Assembly (NCBI GenBank): GCA_045580145.1 | Contig: JAZNNI010000094.1 | Span: 62,001 to 126,000, forward strand | DNA from: UBA1738 sp045580145 | GTDB lineage: Bacteria; Bacillota; Clostridia; UBA1381 | Direction: 5' to 3' | DNA: 64,000 nucleotides | In this document: positions 8,651 through 16,207 of the stretch, one piece after another | How positions within the stretch are numbered: the first letter of the stretch is position 1 | How the letters are laid out: each line of letters starts with the position of its first letter | The notes under the pieces: generated by a model | Seen by the model: the letters and a program-made list of their open reading frames with translations, nothing else | The model's database searches: none | Told to the model about the DNA's origin: nothing | Position numbers and translations under genes: made by a program

Positions 8651-9142
8651 TTACCTCCTTGTTAGCAGAATTCTTTTAAGAACAGGATAAAAAATCAATG
8701 ATATGAAAATATTATATATTCCTGTAGGTACAATTATTGATGTAAATAAAATCCAAAATCTTCCACCTATATCTGTTATGTGCAAAATATAAAAAACAAT
8801 CTCTGTAAATACTGATAAGAAAAAAGTATTGCAAATGAGCAAGAGAATTTTAGATGAAAAAAGCTTGTCCCTTATAAAAAAAGCAACTAACGAAGAAAGC
8901 ATAAAAGTTACAGCATATGTACCAAACCCATATGACAGAGATACGTCAATAATGCCTCCTAACAAAGCGGAAAGCACTAAAATGTATTTTACATCGTCTT
9001 CAAATATTACAGCAGCCATCAAAAAACTAAACGTAAACATTGGCACTGCACCACATACCTCAATATGCTTAGAAAATGTCATTTCGCATAAAAGCACAAC
9101 GAAAGATATTGCTGAATATTTTGCAATTTTTGCTACCTTCAT
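8651..9142 (-). CDS. mreD: Rod shape-determining protein MreD
   Basis: A 163-residue integral membrane protein with five or six predicted membrane segments, starting KYSAISFVVLLCEMTFSKHIEVCGAVPMFTFSFLMAAVIF. The divergent MreD family is recognised mainly by position: it overlaps the end of mreC by 4 nt (ATGA) and abuts PBP2. It belongs to the elongasome with MreB, MreC and PBP2. The pattern of a hydrophobic protein with the FLMAAVIFEDDVKYILVLSALLGGIIDVSLSYGFG segment, where the conserved G-x-x-D is visible, supports the call. Function beyond complex membership is not well known for the family. Confidence 0.88.
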   Translation of the reverse strand: MKVAKIAKYSAISFVVLLCEMTFSKHIEVCGAVPMFTFSFLMAAVIFEDDVKYILVLSALLGGIIDVSLSYGFGTYAVTFMLSSLVAFFIRDKLFSSKILLLICNTFFLSVFTEIVFYILHITDIGGRFWILFTSIIVPTGIYNIFISLIFYPVLKRILLTRR

Positions 9143-10035
9143 TCTAAAACTTCTCCCTGTAACTCCTCTGCATCATCCTGTATATCAGTTTCATTCGTAT
9201 CATTCGGCACAATATCCGGTATATGAGTGATTACTAATACTTCATACAGCGAAGAAAAGTCAACACTAGGCTCAACAACTGCATAATCAAGATTTCCCGC
9301 ACTGTCGGACTTTACTTCAGTAACCTTTCCGACAGTCAAATCAGGCGGATATATTCCGCCAAGTCCGGAAGTCACCAAAATATCTCCTTTAATAAGATTT
9401 TTATCATTTGATAAATATTCAAGGCGACAGTTCTTATCTTCCGCAAGGTTTGCATCACCGCTTACAACACCGACATCTCCTGTTCTTGAAAGCTTTATCC
9501 CTACAGAATTTGATATATTTATTACAGTTGAAACTGTTGCCCAATTCTTCCCAAGCTCAGTAACTCTTCCGACCACACCAAGTCCTGTAACGACTATATC
9601 ATCCATTTCTATTCCTGATGTACTTCCCTTATTTAGCATCACAGTATCATACCAGCTACTTGGCTCATACGAAACAACACGCGCAGTTACAGTTTCGTAT
9701 CCAGCCATTGTGTTGTCTCTTAGGTCAAGTAGCTCTTTTAAACGTCTGTTTTCAATTATATATGACTCTCTGCTTTTATTTTCTATTTTAAGGGTATTAA
9801 GCTGAGATTTTAAGTCCTCTATTTCCTTTTCATATTCAGATGCCTTTGATAAATGCTCCGAAAAGCTCCTTATCGGTGTAATTACTGAATATGCAGTATT
9901 AAATACAGGCGACATCACAGTATTCACCATTCTTTGCAACGGATTATCTCCAACATATGAAATTATTGACAATACCAATATCACCGAAAGGATTGTCATA
10001 ATTATTTTAGTAACTTTCTTCCTAAACAAAGGCAT
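9139..10035 (-). CDS. mreC: Rod shape-determining protein MreC
   Basis: A 298-residue bitopic protein. One membrane helix (about residues 9-27) is followed by a coiled coil (about 65-105, EYEKEIEDLKSQLNTLKIENKS) and the beta-rich MreC domain (VTARVVSYEPSSWYDTVMLNKGS, GVVGRV, LVTSGLGGIYPPDLTVGKV), the last a strong family signature. It forms an extracellular scaffold that activates PBP2. It sits between mreB (22 nt upstream) and mreD (4-nt overlap) in the operon. The 20-residue C-terminal tail is acidic and rich in Asp and Glu. Confidence 0.95.
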   Translation of the reverse strand: MPLFRKKVTKIIMTILSVILVLSIISYVGDNPLQRMVNTVMSPVFNTAYSVITPIRSFSEHLSKASEYEKEIEDLKSQLNTLKIENKSRESYIIENRRLKELLDLRDNTMAGYETVTARVVSYEPSSWYDTVMLNKGSTSGIEMDDIVVTGLGVVGRVTELGKNWATVSTVINISNSVGIKLSRTGDVGVVSGDANLAEDKNCRLEYLSNDKNLIKGDILVTSGLGGIYPPDLTVGKVTEVKSDSAGNLDYAVVEPSVDFSSLYEVLVITHIPDIVPNDTNETDIQDDAEELQGEVLE

Positions 10036-10057
10036 TGTTTTATCCTCACAGTACAGT

Positions 10058-11086
10058 TTATTTACGAGCTACCGAAGATCGCAAAATTATATCTCCATTT
10101 TCAAGTGCCATACCTGTTCCCAGAACAACGCAGTCAAGCGGTTCATCTGCAATGCGTACAGGAACACCTATTGCACCCTCAATAGCCTTATCTATATTAC
10201 GTATAAGTGCCCCTCCACCTGTTATGGTAATACCGTTTTCTATAATATCCGCCGTCAGTTCTGCAGGTGTTATTTCCAAAGTGTCACGTATTTCCTCAAT
10301 AATGTTGTAAATATTTTCTGCCATAGCCTCTCGCACTTCTGCTGCAGATATGCGTACATTTTTAGGCAGACCCGTAACCACGTCACGTCCTCTTACTTCA
10401 TAGTATCCTTCATCAGGATAAGGCTGAGCAGAACCAAGTTCAAGCTTGATTTCCTCTGCTGTTTTGTCACCGATTGTGAGATTGTATTTTCTCTTTACAT
10501 AATTTATAATAGCATTGTCGAAAGCACAGCCTGCACTTCTCATCGAATGAGAGGAAACTACTCCACCCAAAGCAACCACTGCAACCTCACAGGTTCCGCC
10601 ACCAATATCCACAATCATATGTCCGGCAGGCTTCAAAACATCAATACCAGCGCCAAGTGCTGCTGCCATTGGTTCTTCAATTAATGTAACAGACTTTGCC
10701 CCTGCCAAAGCAAGTGACTGAATAACCGCACGTTTTTCAACATTTGTAACTCCTGACGGCACGCAAACTGTAACCTTCGGTTTAAATAGCCCACCCATTT
10801 TACCAAGTGCAAGCCCCAAAAGTCTTTTCATCATAGCCTCGGTAATTTCAAAATCTGCAATGACTCCATCACGTACCGGTCTTATTGCCACAATATTTTC
10901 AGGTGTTCTTCCCAACATTTCATCTGCATCGTTCCCGACAGCCAGCACCTTTTGGCTATATTTATCTATAGCAACCACGGACGGCTCGCGAATTACAATT
11001 CCTTTTCCTTTTATATAAACTAATGTATTAGCAGTTCCAAGGTCGATACAAACATCGCTGCCAAAATCAAAAGCCTTAAATTTCAT
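10058..11086 (-). CDS. mreB: Rod shape-determining actin MreB
   Basis: Bacterial actin that positions the elongasome beneath the membrane. The 342-residue protein has the actin-fold nucleotide motifs: phosphate 1 (DLGTANTLVY, near residue 17), the VCVPSGVTNVEKRAV segment, phosphate 2 (DIGGGTCEVAVVALGG, near residue 163) and the adenosine region (GITITGGGALI). The start is supported by AAAGGAGAG at the end of maf, and the gap to maf is only 2 nt. Slightly longer MreB/Mbl-type C-terminus. Only one mreB paralog is seen in this window. Confidence 0.96.
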   Translation of the reverse strand: MKFKAFDFGSDVCIDLGTANTLVYIKGKGIVIREPSVVAIDKYSQKVLAVGNDADEMLGRTPENIVAIRPVRDGVIADFEITEAMMKRLLGLALGKMGGLFKPKVTVCVPSGVTNVEKRAVIQSLALAGAKSVTLIEEPMAAALGAGIDVLKPAGHMIVDIGGGTCEVAVVALGGVVSSHSMRSAGCAFDNAIINYVKRKYNLTIGDKTAEEIKLELGSAQPYPDEGYYEVRGRDVVTGLPKNVRISAAEVREAMAENIYNIIEEIRDTLEITPAELTADIIENGITITGGGALIRNIDKAIEGAIGVPVRIADEPLDCVVLGTGMALENGDIILRSSVARK

Positions 11087-11088
11087 TT

Positions 11089-11688
11089 TTACTCTCCTTT
11101 TAACACATCAACATCAAATTCTTTTTCTAAAATTTCCGAAAGTTTAGAAACAGGCAAACCAACGACATTAAAATAGTCTCCATCGATTTTTTCCACCAAA
11201 AGCGAGCCTATTCCCTGAATTCCGTAAGCACCTGCCTTGTCCATAGGCTCACCGCTTTTGATATAGCTTAATATTTGCTCGTCTGAAAGACTTTTAAAAT
11301 AAACCTTTGTTTCAACAGCGCTGCATACGGAAAAAGCATTTTGGGTACTCATCACGCAAATACCTGTAAAAACACTATGGCATTTTCCGGAAAGCATACT
11401 AAGCATACGAAAAGCATCCTCTTTATCGCTTGGTTTTCCTAAAATTTCTCCATCCATACACACTACAGTATCTGCAGAAATAATAAGTTCATCACCTTTT
11501 CCGCGTTTTTTTGCAACAGCTGTCGCCTTTAAAAGTGCAAGCTCCTGAACATAAACAGGAACAGGCAAAGCTGTCCCATTAATAGCCCCTTCGTCTGCAT
11601 CCGATACTAATGTTTCAAATCCAAGTCCTATATTCTCAAGAATTTCTTTTCGTCTCGGTGAACCCGATGCCAAAATAAACTTTTTCAT
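11089..11688 (-). CDS. maf: Maf nucleoside triphosphate pyrophosphatase
   Basis: A 199-residue Maf/Ham1-superfamily house-cleaning enzyme that hydrolyses (modified) nucleoside triphosphates, typically dTTP/UTP type. Motifs visible: ASGSPRRKEIL at the N-terminus, the SADTVVC metal-binding Asp near residue 70, LGKPSDKEDAFRML, and the GIQGIGSLLVEKIDGDYFNVVGLP signature near the C-terminus. It lies between the U32 peptidase gene (37 nt upstream) and mreB (2 nt downstream); the maf-mre linkage is widespread in Firmicutes. Confidence 0.93.
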   Translation of the reverse strand: MKKFILASGSPRRKEILENIGLGFETLVSDADEGAINGTALPVPVYVQELALLKATAVAKKRGKGDELIISADTVVCMDGEILGKPSDKEDAFRMLSMLSGKCHSVFTGICVMSTQNAFSVCSAVETKVYFKSLSDEQILSYIKSGEPMDKAGAYGIQGIGSLLVEKIDGDYFNVVGLPVSKLSEILEKEFDVDVLKGE

Positions 11689-11725
11689 ATTTTTACCTTT
11701 TTATTATTTACTGATTTTAAAAAAA

Positions 11726-13762
11726 TTACTCAACACCACGAAAAAAATGACCGCGTGTAAAGGTATTTTCTGGTGGCAAATTTACATTTTTGCCCAACAT
11801 TCCCATATTATATTCTTTTATTATTTTACCACATTCTGCAGAATTTTCAACAGTAAATACCAATCTTATTGCACTAATTTTCAATTTGTTCATAATTTCG
11901 ATTTTATCTGCCATAAAAACAGGCTTGGAGTTTAAGAGTTCCAAAACGCACCCCTCATTACATTTTACAGGGAATTTTTCCTTCATTCTATCCGTCAGCA
12001 CGTGGGTCATTTTTTTGTTCTGACACTTAGAAAGCGCTTTAAGCGGACAATTTTCCATCACCATAAGAGGAATCCTGCCATAGCCTATAATCTCACACCC
12101 TGCGGATATTCCAGAAAGCTCTTTTAAATTAAGCTCCGGTGACATAGTAACACGTTCTAATTTATTATAAAAGTTAACACTTTCCCTGTTAAAAACATTA
12201 AGCCTGAAATCCCCATAGCATTTTTTAGTTTCGTCAATCTGACCTATATTTGATATTAAAATGCCTTCTGTCAGTGGTTTTTCATAAATTCTGTCATCTC
12301 TGCAAACAGGTGGCAATTTTGCAATTATATTTGCATTTTTGAAGTCCTTGTAAAGACGATTTGCAAGATAAGTATCTGCGTATATCTCGAATATTCCGTT
12401 TTCAATGCATACCTTTGCCTGCTCATAAGTAGAAACCTCAGCCACCAAAACAGGTGTAGTTTGCTTTGCATATCCACATTCAACAGGTGTATATTCAAAT
12501 TGTCGTCTTAGCTGAATTTCGCATATTTTTTGTGATAATTTTTCTGCAGCAGCTCTTCTTGTTGCATTTATCTCAGAAACAGGCATTGTTATGCCTTCAT
12601 CCAGTTCAATTTCAACGCTCTTTACCAAAAACGGTGTGTTCCCCATCTTTACAAGCTGATTTTCAAGGCGTTCTCTATCCATCGCCTTATTTTGTGCGAT
12701 TTCAGTCACAGCTTCACTTTTTACATCTGCAAAGTTACCATCATCATCCCATATAGATACAACAAGAGGCATATCTTTTTTCATAGCTGCTGACATATAA
12801 ATTTCTCTTTTTCTAAAATTTGCATCCTCTCTGCATCGTTTTTTTACATCGTCAGAAAAGATATTTTCTGCAGAATTTGCAGGATTATCGTAGCACATCA
12901 TATTTTTGCCAAGTGCATCGTCAAAATATCCGTCAGTAAATCCGCTCCTTGAAAATGCATCAATAAGTACCTTCATATCATCGTGAGTGACTTTTTCCTT
13001 ATTGTCAATATATTTTCTGTAAACGCCTACCACCGCCGCAACATATTCGCTTCGTTTAAGTCTTCCTTCAATTTTCAAGGATTTAACACCTATTTCACGT
13101 AGTTCTTCAAGCCTTTTAACCATACACAAATCCTTAGGACTTAAAAGATGACCGTTTTTTTCATCAATGTTGTATGGAAGTCTGCAAGGCTGTGCACACA
13201 TTCCTCTGTTACCGCTTCTTCCGCCTATTATACTGCTCATCAGACATTGTCCTGAATAGCTCATACAAATTGCACCGTGAGCAAAAACCTCAACTTCAAT
13301 ATCAACCTTTCGGGTAATCTCCAAAATTGCTTCTTTTGAAAGTTCGCGTGCAAGAACAATACGCGAAAAGCCCATATCTTTCAAATATTGGGCAGCCTTT
13401 ACGTTAGAGACAGTCATCTGTGTGCTTGCGTGGAGCGGCAGGTCAGGATACATTTTTCTTAAAACCGATGCCATTCCTATATCTTGAATTATTACAGCGT
13501 CAACACCCAGTTCGTTAAGCTTTCCTATATATTTGAGGAATTCCTCTGTTTCTCTTTCCTTAATCAAAATGTTTGCCGCAACGTGAAGGTTTACTCCACG
13601 AAGATGGCAATAATCTGCTGCCTTCTTTATTTCTTCAAGCGAAAAATTGACCGCACTTCTTCTTGCTGAAAAGCTGCTGCCGCCAATATAAACCGCATCT
13701 GCTCCACTTTGAACAGCAGCACATAGCGCAGAAAATGAACCTGCAGGTGCAAGTAGCTCCAT
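11726..13762 (-). CDS. Peptidase U32-family protein (collagenase-like)
   Basis: A 678-residue U32 protein. The N-terminal 300 residues carry the TIM-barrel-like U32 core: ELLAPAGSFSALCAAVQSGADAVYIGG at the start, the EVFAHGAICMSYSGQCLMSS signature near residue 165 with its cysteines, and GNRGMCAQPCRLPY. U32 members include collagenase-like peptidases and tRNA/ubiquinone hydroxylases (RlhA, TrhP, UbiU/V); the cysteine set CxxS..C..C..C fits the [Fe-S]-binding, hydroxylase-like branch, so proteolysis is not certain. The second half is the C-terminal DUF3656-type extension. The ATG at 13762 has GGAGG 10 nt upstream; an adjoining TTG is an alternative. First gene of the maf-mre-mrdA operon. Confidence 0.9.
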   Translation of the reverse strand: MELLAPAGSFSALCAAVQSGADAVYIGGSSFSARRSAVNFSLEEIKKAADYCHLRGVNLHVAANILIKERETEEFLKYIGKLNELGVDAVIIQDIGMASVLRKMYPDLPLHASTQMTVSNVKAAQYLKDMGFSRIVLARELSKEAILEITRKVDIEVEVFAHGAICMSYSGQCLMSSIIGGRSGNRGMCAQPCRLPYNIDEKNGHLLSPKDLCMVKRLEELREIGVKSLKIEGRLKRSEYVAAVVGVYRKYIDNKEKVTHDDMKVLIDAFSRSGFTDGYFDDALGKNMMCYDNPANSAENIFSDDVKKRCREDANFRKREIYMSAAMKKDMPLVVSIWDDDGNFADVKSEAVTEIAQNKAMDRERLENQLVKMGNTPFLVKSVEIELDEGITMPVSEINATRRAAAEKLSQKICEIQLRRQFEYTPVECGYAKQTTPVLVAEVSTYEQAKVCIENGIFEIYADTYLANRLYKDFKNANIIAKLPPVCRDDRIYEKPLTEGILISNIGQIDETKKCYGDFRLNVFNRESVNFYNKLERVTMSPELNLKELSGISAGCEIIGYGRIPLMVMENCPLKALSKCQNKKMTHVLTDRMKEKFPVKCNEGCVLELLNSKPVFMADKIEIMNKLKISAIRLVFTVENSAECGKIIKEYNMGMLGKNVNLPPENTFTRGHFFRGVE

Positions 13763-13818
13763 CAATAATCCGCCTCCTTTTATCGTATTTTTTCGTCTAA
13801 AACACCTATTATATACCT

Positions 13819-13846
13819 ATTATATAACAACTTCTGCAAAAATCAA
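13819..13846 (-). promoter_or_regulatory. Probable promoter of the U32-maf-mre operon
   Basis: TTGATT, a 16-nt spacer and TATAAT on the minus strand, 57 nt before the U32 start. A second TATAAT follows 11 nt downstream within a direct repeat (ATATAATAGGT twice), so a second start point is possible. Confidence 0.5.
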
Positions 13847-13919
13847 CATAAGTTGTATTTCATTTTTAATACATTTCTTTTACAGGGATTCATCGTAACT
13901 AAAAAAGCACAGAATATAT

Positions 13920-13948
13920 TTGACATAACATATTAAATTTGGTATAAT
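13920..13948 (+). promoter_or_regulatory. Consensus promoter for tRNA-Arg
   Basis: Perfect TTGACA and TATAAT boxes with a 17-nt spacer; the tRNA begins 16 nt after the -10 box. Confidence 0.85.
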
Positions 13949-13963
13949 AGCAATGTTTTAAAT

Positions 13964-14040
13964 GCACCCGTAGCTCAGTTGGATAGAGCAATAGCCTCCG
14001 ACGCTATGTGCCGCTGGTTCGACTCCAGTCGGGTGTACCA
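13964..14040 (+). tRNA. tRNA-Arg, anticodon CCG
   Basis: A 77-nt cloverleaf with encoded CCA. The acceptor stem pairs GCACCCG with CGGGTGT (one G-T pair); the D arm is GCTC...GAGC; the anticodon arm ATAGC-CTCCGAC-GCTAT carries CCG at positions 34-36, reading the Arg codon CGG; the T arm has TTCGACT. It is monocistronic, with its own consensus promoter and terminator. Confidence 0.95.
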
Positions 14041-14043
14041 CAT

Positions 14044-14070
14044 CGGAGCAAGTTATTCTTGCTCCGTTTT
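14044..14070 (+). terminator. Terminator after tRNA-Arg
   Basis: A 9-bp perfect stem (CGGAGCAAG / CTTGCTCCG) with a 5-nt loop and T4, starting 4 nt after the CCA end. Confidence 0.85.
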
Positions 14071-14133
14071 CTTATAAAAAATTAATTATATGCTTCACCA
14101 TTTCTTCTTTTTTAACTTTTTTCGACAAAAGTA

Positions 14134-14162
14134 TTGCAATTACCTCTAAAATATGTTATGAT
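14134..14162 (+). promoter_or_regulatory. Promoter for the glycine riboswitch-symporter transcript
   Basis: TTGCAA, a 17-nt spacer and TATGAT. The predicted start lies just before the riboswitch. Confidence 0.55.
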
Positions 14163-14183
14163 ATATAAGATAATTAAATATTC

Positions 14184-14309
14184 CCCTTTGAAGCTTTCAG
14201 AATTGCCGTGTGCAAAACCGAAAGCAGAGGGAACTCCGGAGAACCTCTTAAGTGAGTGCCGAAGGTGCAAGGACGAGCTTCGCCCAATCTCTCAGGCAAA
14301 AGAACGGAG
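14184..14309 (+). ncRNA. Glycine riboswitch, single aptamer with upstream ghost stem
   Basis: The aptamer at 14234-14309 shows the conserved glycine-riboswitch blocks: GGAGA, GCCGAAGGTGCAA, then AATCTCTCAGGCAAAAGAAC, closed by a P1 of CTCCG with CGGAG. Upstream, 14184-14231 folds into a long stem (CCCTTT/AGAGGG stacked on GCTTTC/GAAAGC) that resembles a second aptamer reduced to a hairpin. This fits the type-2 singlet class, where a ghost aptamer stabilises the single binding domain. It precedes an intrinsic terminator and an alanine/glycine symporter gene, so glycine probably controls symporter expression. A CCGGAG at 14351-14356 is complementary to the 5' P1 strand CTCCGG and may take part in switching. 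Confidence 0.92.
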
Positions 14310-14356
14310 GATAAAAACACACTACACTTTTGTTTTGTATGTTGTTTTTTCCGGAG

Positions 14357-14385
14357 CTATTGATTTTTTAATCAATAGTTTTTTT
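14357..14385 (+). terminator. Riboswitch-controlled terminator (expression platform)
   Basis: An 8-bp stem (CTATTGAT / ATCAATAG) followed by seven T residues, between the glycine aptamer and the symporter start. Transcription attenuation controlled by glycine is the likely mechanism. Confidence 0.8.
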
Positions 14386-14450
14386 ATTTGAATTTGACTT
14401 TTCTTGCACGGTCGAATTCTTAAAATTTCAGTTTTTGGAGGTATTTTAAA

Positions 14451-15863
14451 ATGCAAGAAACAATTTTAAATTTTGTGGCTAATGCCAACAAGTATCTGTC
14501 CGACTACATCCTTATTATACTTTTAGTCGGCGTAGGTCTTTTCTATTCAATCAAGACAAGATTTGTTCAGGTACGTTGCTTTGGCGAAGGTATGAAAAAG
14601 GTTTTTGGAAACATAAAGTTCTTCGGTGGCAAAAACGAAGGCGGTCTTTCATCTTTTCAGGCACTCGCTACGGCTATCGCAGCACAGGTTGGTACAGGTA
14701 ACATCGTTGGTGCATCTGGTGCTATCTTAGTTGGCGGTCCTGGTGCAATTTTCTGGATGTGGATTATTGCTTTCCTCGGAATGGCTACAATCTATGCAGA
14801 AGCAGTACTTGCTCAGGAAACAAGAATCACTGACGCAAACGGCGAAGTTCACGGCGGACCTGTTTACTACATAAAAAAAGCATTCCCTAACGGATTCGGT
14901 ACTTTCCTTTCAGTATTCTTTGCGATTGCTATTACACTTGCGCTCGGATTTATGGGTTCAATGGTTCAATCAAACTCAATCGCCGAGTCTTGCAACACAG
15001 CCTTCGGAATTCCTGGTTGGATTGTAGGTCTTATTATCGCGGTTATTTCTGCTTTCATTTTCCTTGGCGGTATCCAGAGAATCGCATCTGTAACAGAAAA
15101 GCTTGTTCCGATTATGGCAGCACTTTTCCTTTTGGGCGGACTTGTAGTTCTTGCTATCAGAATTCAGTATCTGCCTGAGACAGTTGCTATGATTTTTAAA
15201 TTTGCATTTACACCTTCTGCTTTAATCGGCGGCGGAATCGGTTATGCACTCAAAACTGCAATCAGTCAGGGTGCAAAAAGAGGTCTTTTCTCAAACGAAG
15301 CAGGTATGGGTTCAACACCGCACGCTCACGCAATGGCTAACGTTGAAAAGCCACACGACCAAGGTGTTGTTGCAATGATTGGTGTATTTATCGACACATT
15401 CGTAGTTTTAACAATGACAGCTTTAGTTGTTATTTCTTGTCTCTATGCAGGTAATGGACCACTTGCAGGATTAACAGGTGATGCATACTTGGCTGCAACA
15501 AGCGGTGCTGATGCAATTATTCAGAAAACAAGTGCTATGCAGATGGCTTTTTCAAATGCTCTTCCTTATGAAAGCTTCGGTAACATCTTTGTCGCAATTT
15601 GTCTTTTGTTCTTCGCTTTCTCAACAATTTTAAGTTGGAACTTCTTTGGCAAGATAAACGTGCAGTATCTCTTTAAAAACAGCAAGATTTCAGTTATTGT
15701 TTACTCTGTAATTGCAATAGCATTTATCTTCCTTGGTTCACTTTTATCAAACGACCTCGTTTGGGAGCTTACAGACTTCTTTAACTACTTAATGGTTATC
15801 CCGAACGTTATCGCACTTTTTGCACTACATAAGATTGTTACTAAAAATTCAAACAATAAATAA
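14451..15863 (+). CDS. agcS: Alanine/glycine:cation symporter (AGCS family)
   Basis: A 470-residue sodium-coupled amino-acid transporter with about 11 membrane segments. Family signatures visible: SSFQALATAIAAQVGTGNIVGA near residue 72, the GPGAIFWMW helix, and ISQGAKRGLFSNEAGMGSTPHAHA near residue 275 (the AGCS N-E-A-G-x-G-S motif that shapes the substrate site). TTGGAGG lies ahead of the ATG. The upstream glycine riboswitch with a terminator points to glycine as a substrate or signal: import or export of glycine, or alanine, would be matched to glycine level. Monocistronic. Confidence 0.94.
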   Translation: MQETILNFVANANKYLSDYILIILLVGVGLFYSIKTRFVQVRCFGEGMKKVFGNIKFFGGKNEGGLSSFQALATAIAAQVGTGNIVGASGAILVGGPGAIFWMWIIAFLGMATIYAEAVLAQETRITDANGEVHGGPVYYIKKAFPNGFGTFLSVFFAIAITLALGFMGSMVQSNSIAESCNTAFGIPGWIVGLIIAVISAFIFLGGIQRIASVTEKLVPIMAALFLLGGLVVLAIRIQYLPETVAMIFKFAFTPSALIGGGIGYALKTAISQGAKRGLFSNEAGMGSTPHAHAMANVEKPHDQGVVAMIGVFIDTFVVLTMTALVVISCLYAGNGPLAGLTGDAYLAATSGADAIIQKTSAMQMAFSNALPYESFGNIFVAICLLFFAFSTILSWNFFGKINVQYLFKNSKISVIVYSVIAIAFIFLGSLLSNDLVWELTDFFNYLMVIPNVIALFALHKIVTKNSNNK

Positions 15864-15885
15864 TTTTATCAATTATTGGAAAACT

Positions 15886-15911
15886 AAAAGCAGTCCTCGT
15901 GGCTGCTTTTT
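15886..15911 (+). terminator. Terminator after the AGCS gene
   Basis: Stem AAAAGCAG / CTGCTTTT extended by CC/GG across a one-base bulge, followed by T residues, 22 nt after the stop. Confidence 0.7.
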
Positions 15912-15919
15912 GCTTTATA

Positions 15920-15948
15920 TTGACATTATTTTGAAAATGGTGTATAAT
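15920..15948 (+). promoter_or_regulatory. Promoter for the glmS ribozyme-glmS-glmM transcript
   Basis: Perfect TTGACA and TATAAT with a 17-nt spacer and a TG just before the -10 box. Transcription would begin near 15956, about 50 nt ahead of the ribozyme cleavage site. Confidence 0.8.
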
Positions 15949-15997
15949 ATATTAGTATTGTTTAGCCGTTAAATATGAAAAGTCGGACAATATATTT

Positions 15998-16180
15998 ATA
16001 AAAAAAGCGCCTGAACCGACAAACGGCATCGGTTGACGAGGTTGGGGTTTATCGAAAATTCGGCGGATTTCCCCACGGCAGTCATGTCGAAAGTATTTGC
16101 AAAAAATCAACGGAGTAATCTGTAAACAAAGGGCAAATGCTATGAAATAATATTTTGTCGGAAAGAGGGCTTTTTTTGAT
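15998..16180 (+). ncRNA. glmS ribozyme: glmS ribozyme (glucosamine-6-phosphate-activated)
   Basis: The catalytic core matches the family: the cleavage context A|GCGCC at 16006/16007, then CTGAAC, the GACGAGG block at 16034-16042, TTATCGA, and TTCGGCGGA, followed by the peripheral P3-P4 region. Binding of glucosamine 6-phosphate, the product of GlmS, triggers self-cleavage and mRNA decay, giving feedback on glmS. The 3' edge is approximate. It stands in the expected position directly upstream of glmS. Confidence 0.93.
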
Positions 16181-16187
16181 GCCCTTT
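16164..16187 (+). promoter_or_regulatory. Hairpin between the ribozyme and the glmS ribosome-binding site
   Basis: AAGAGGGC / GCCCTTTT closes over a T-rich 10-nt loop, 4-5 nt ahead of the AAGGAG site. It could be the 3' peripheral helix of the ribozyme or a weak attenuator; the T-tail is short. Confidence 0.4.
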
Positions 16188-16207
16188 TATAAGGAGTAAA
16201 ATTTAAT

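Noticed and set aside
13801..13840. Tandem ATATAATAGGT repeat as an iteron or mobile-element end
   Set aside because: Only two copies, and each contains a -10 box; better explained as a promoter duplication.
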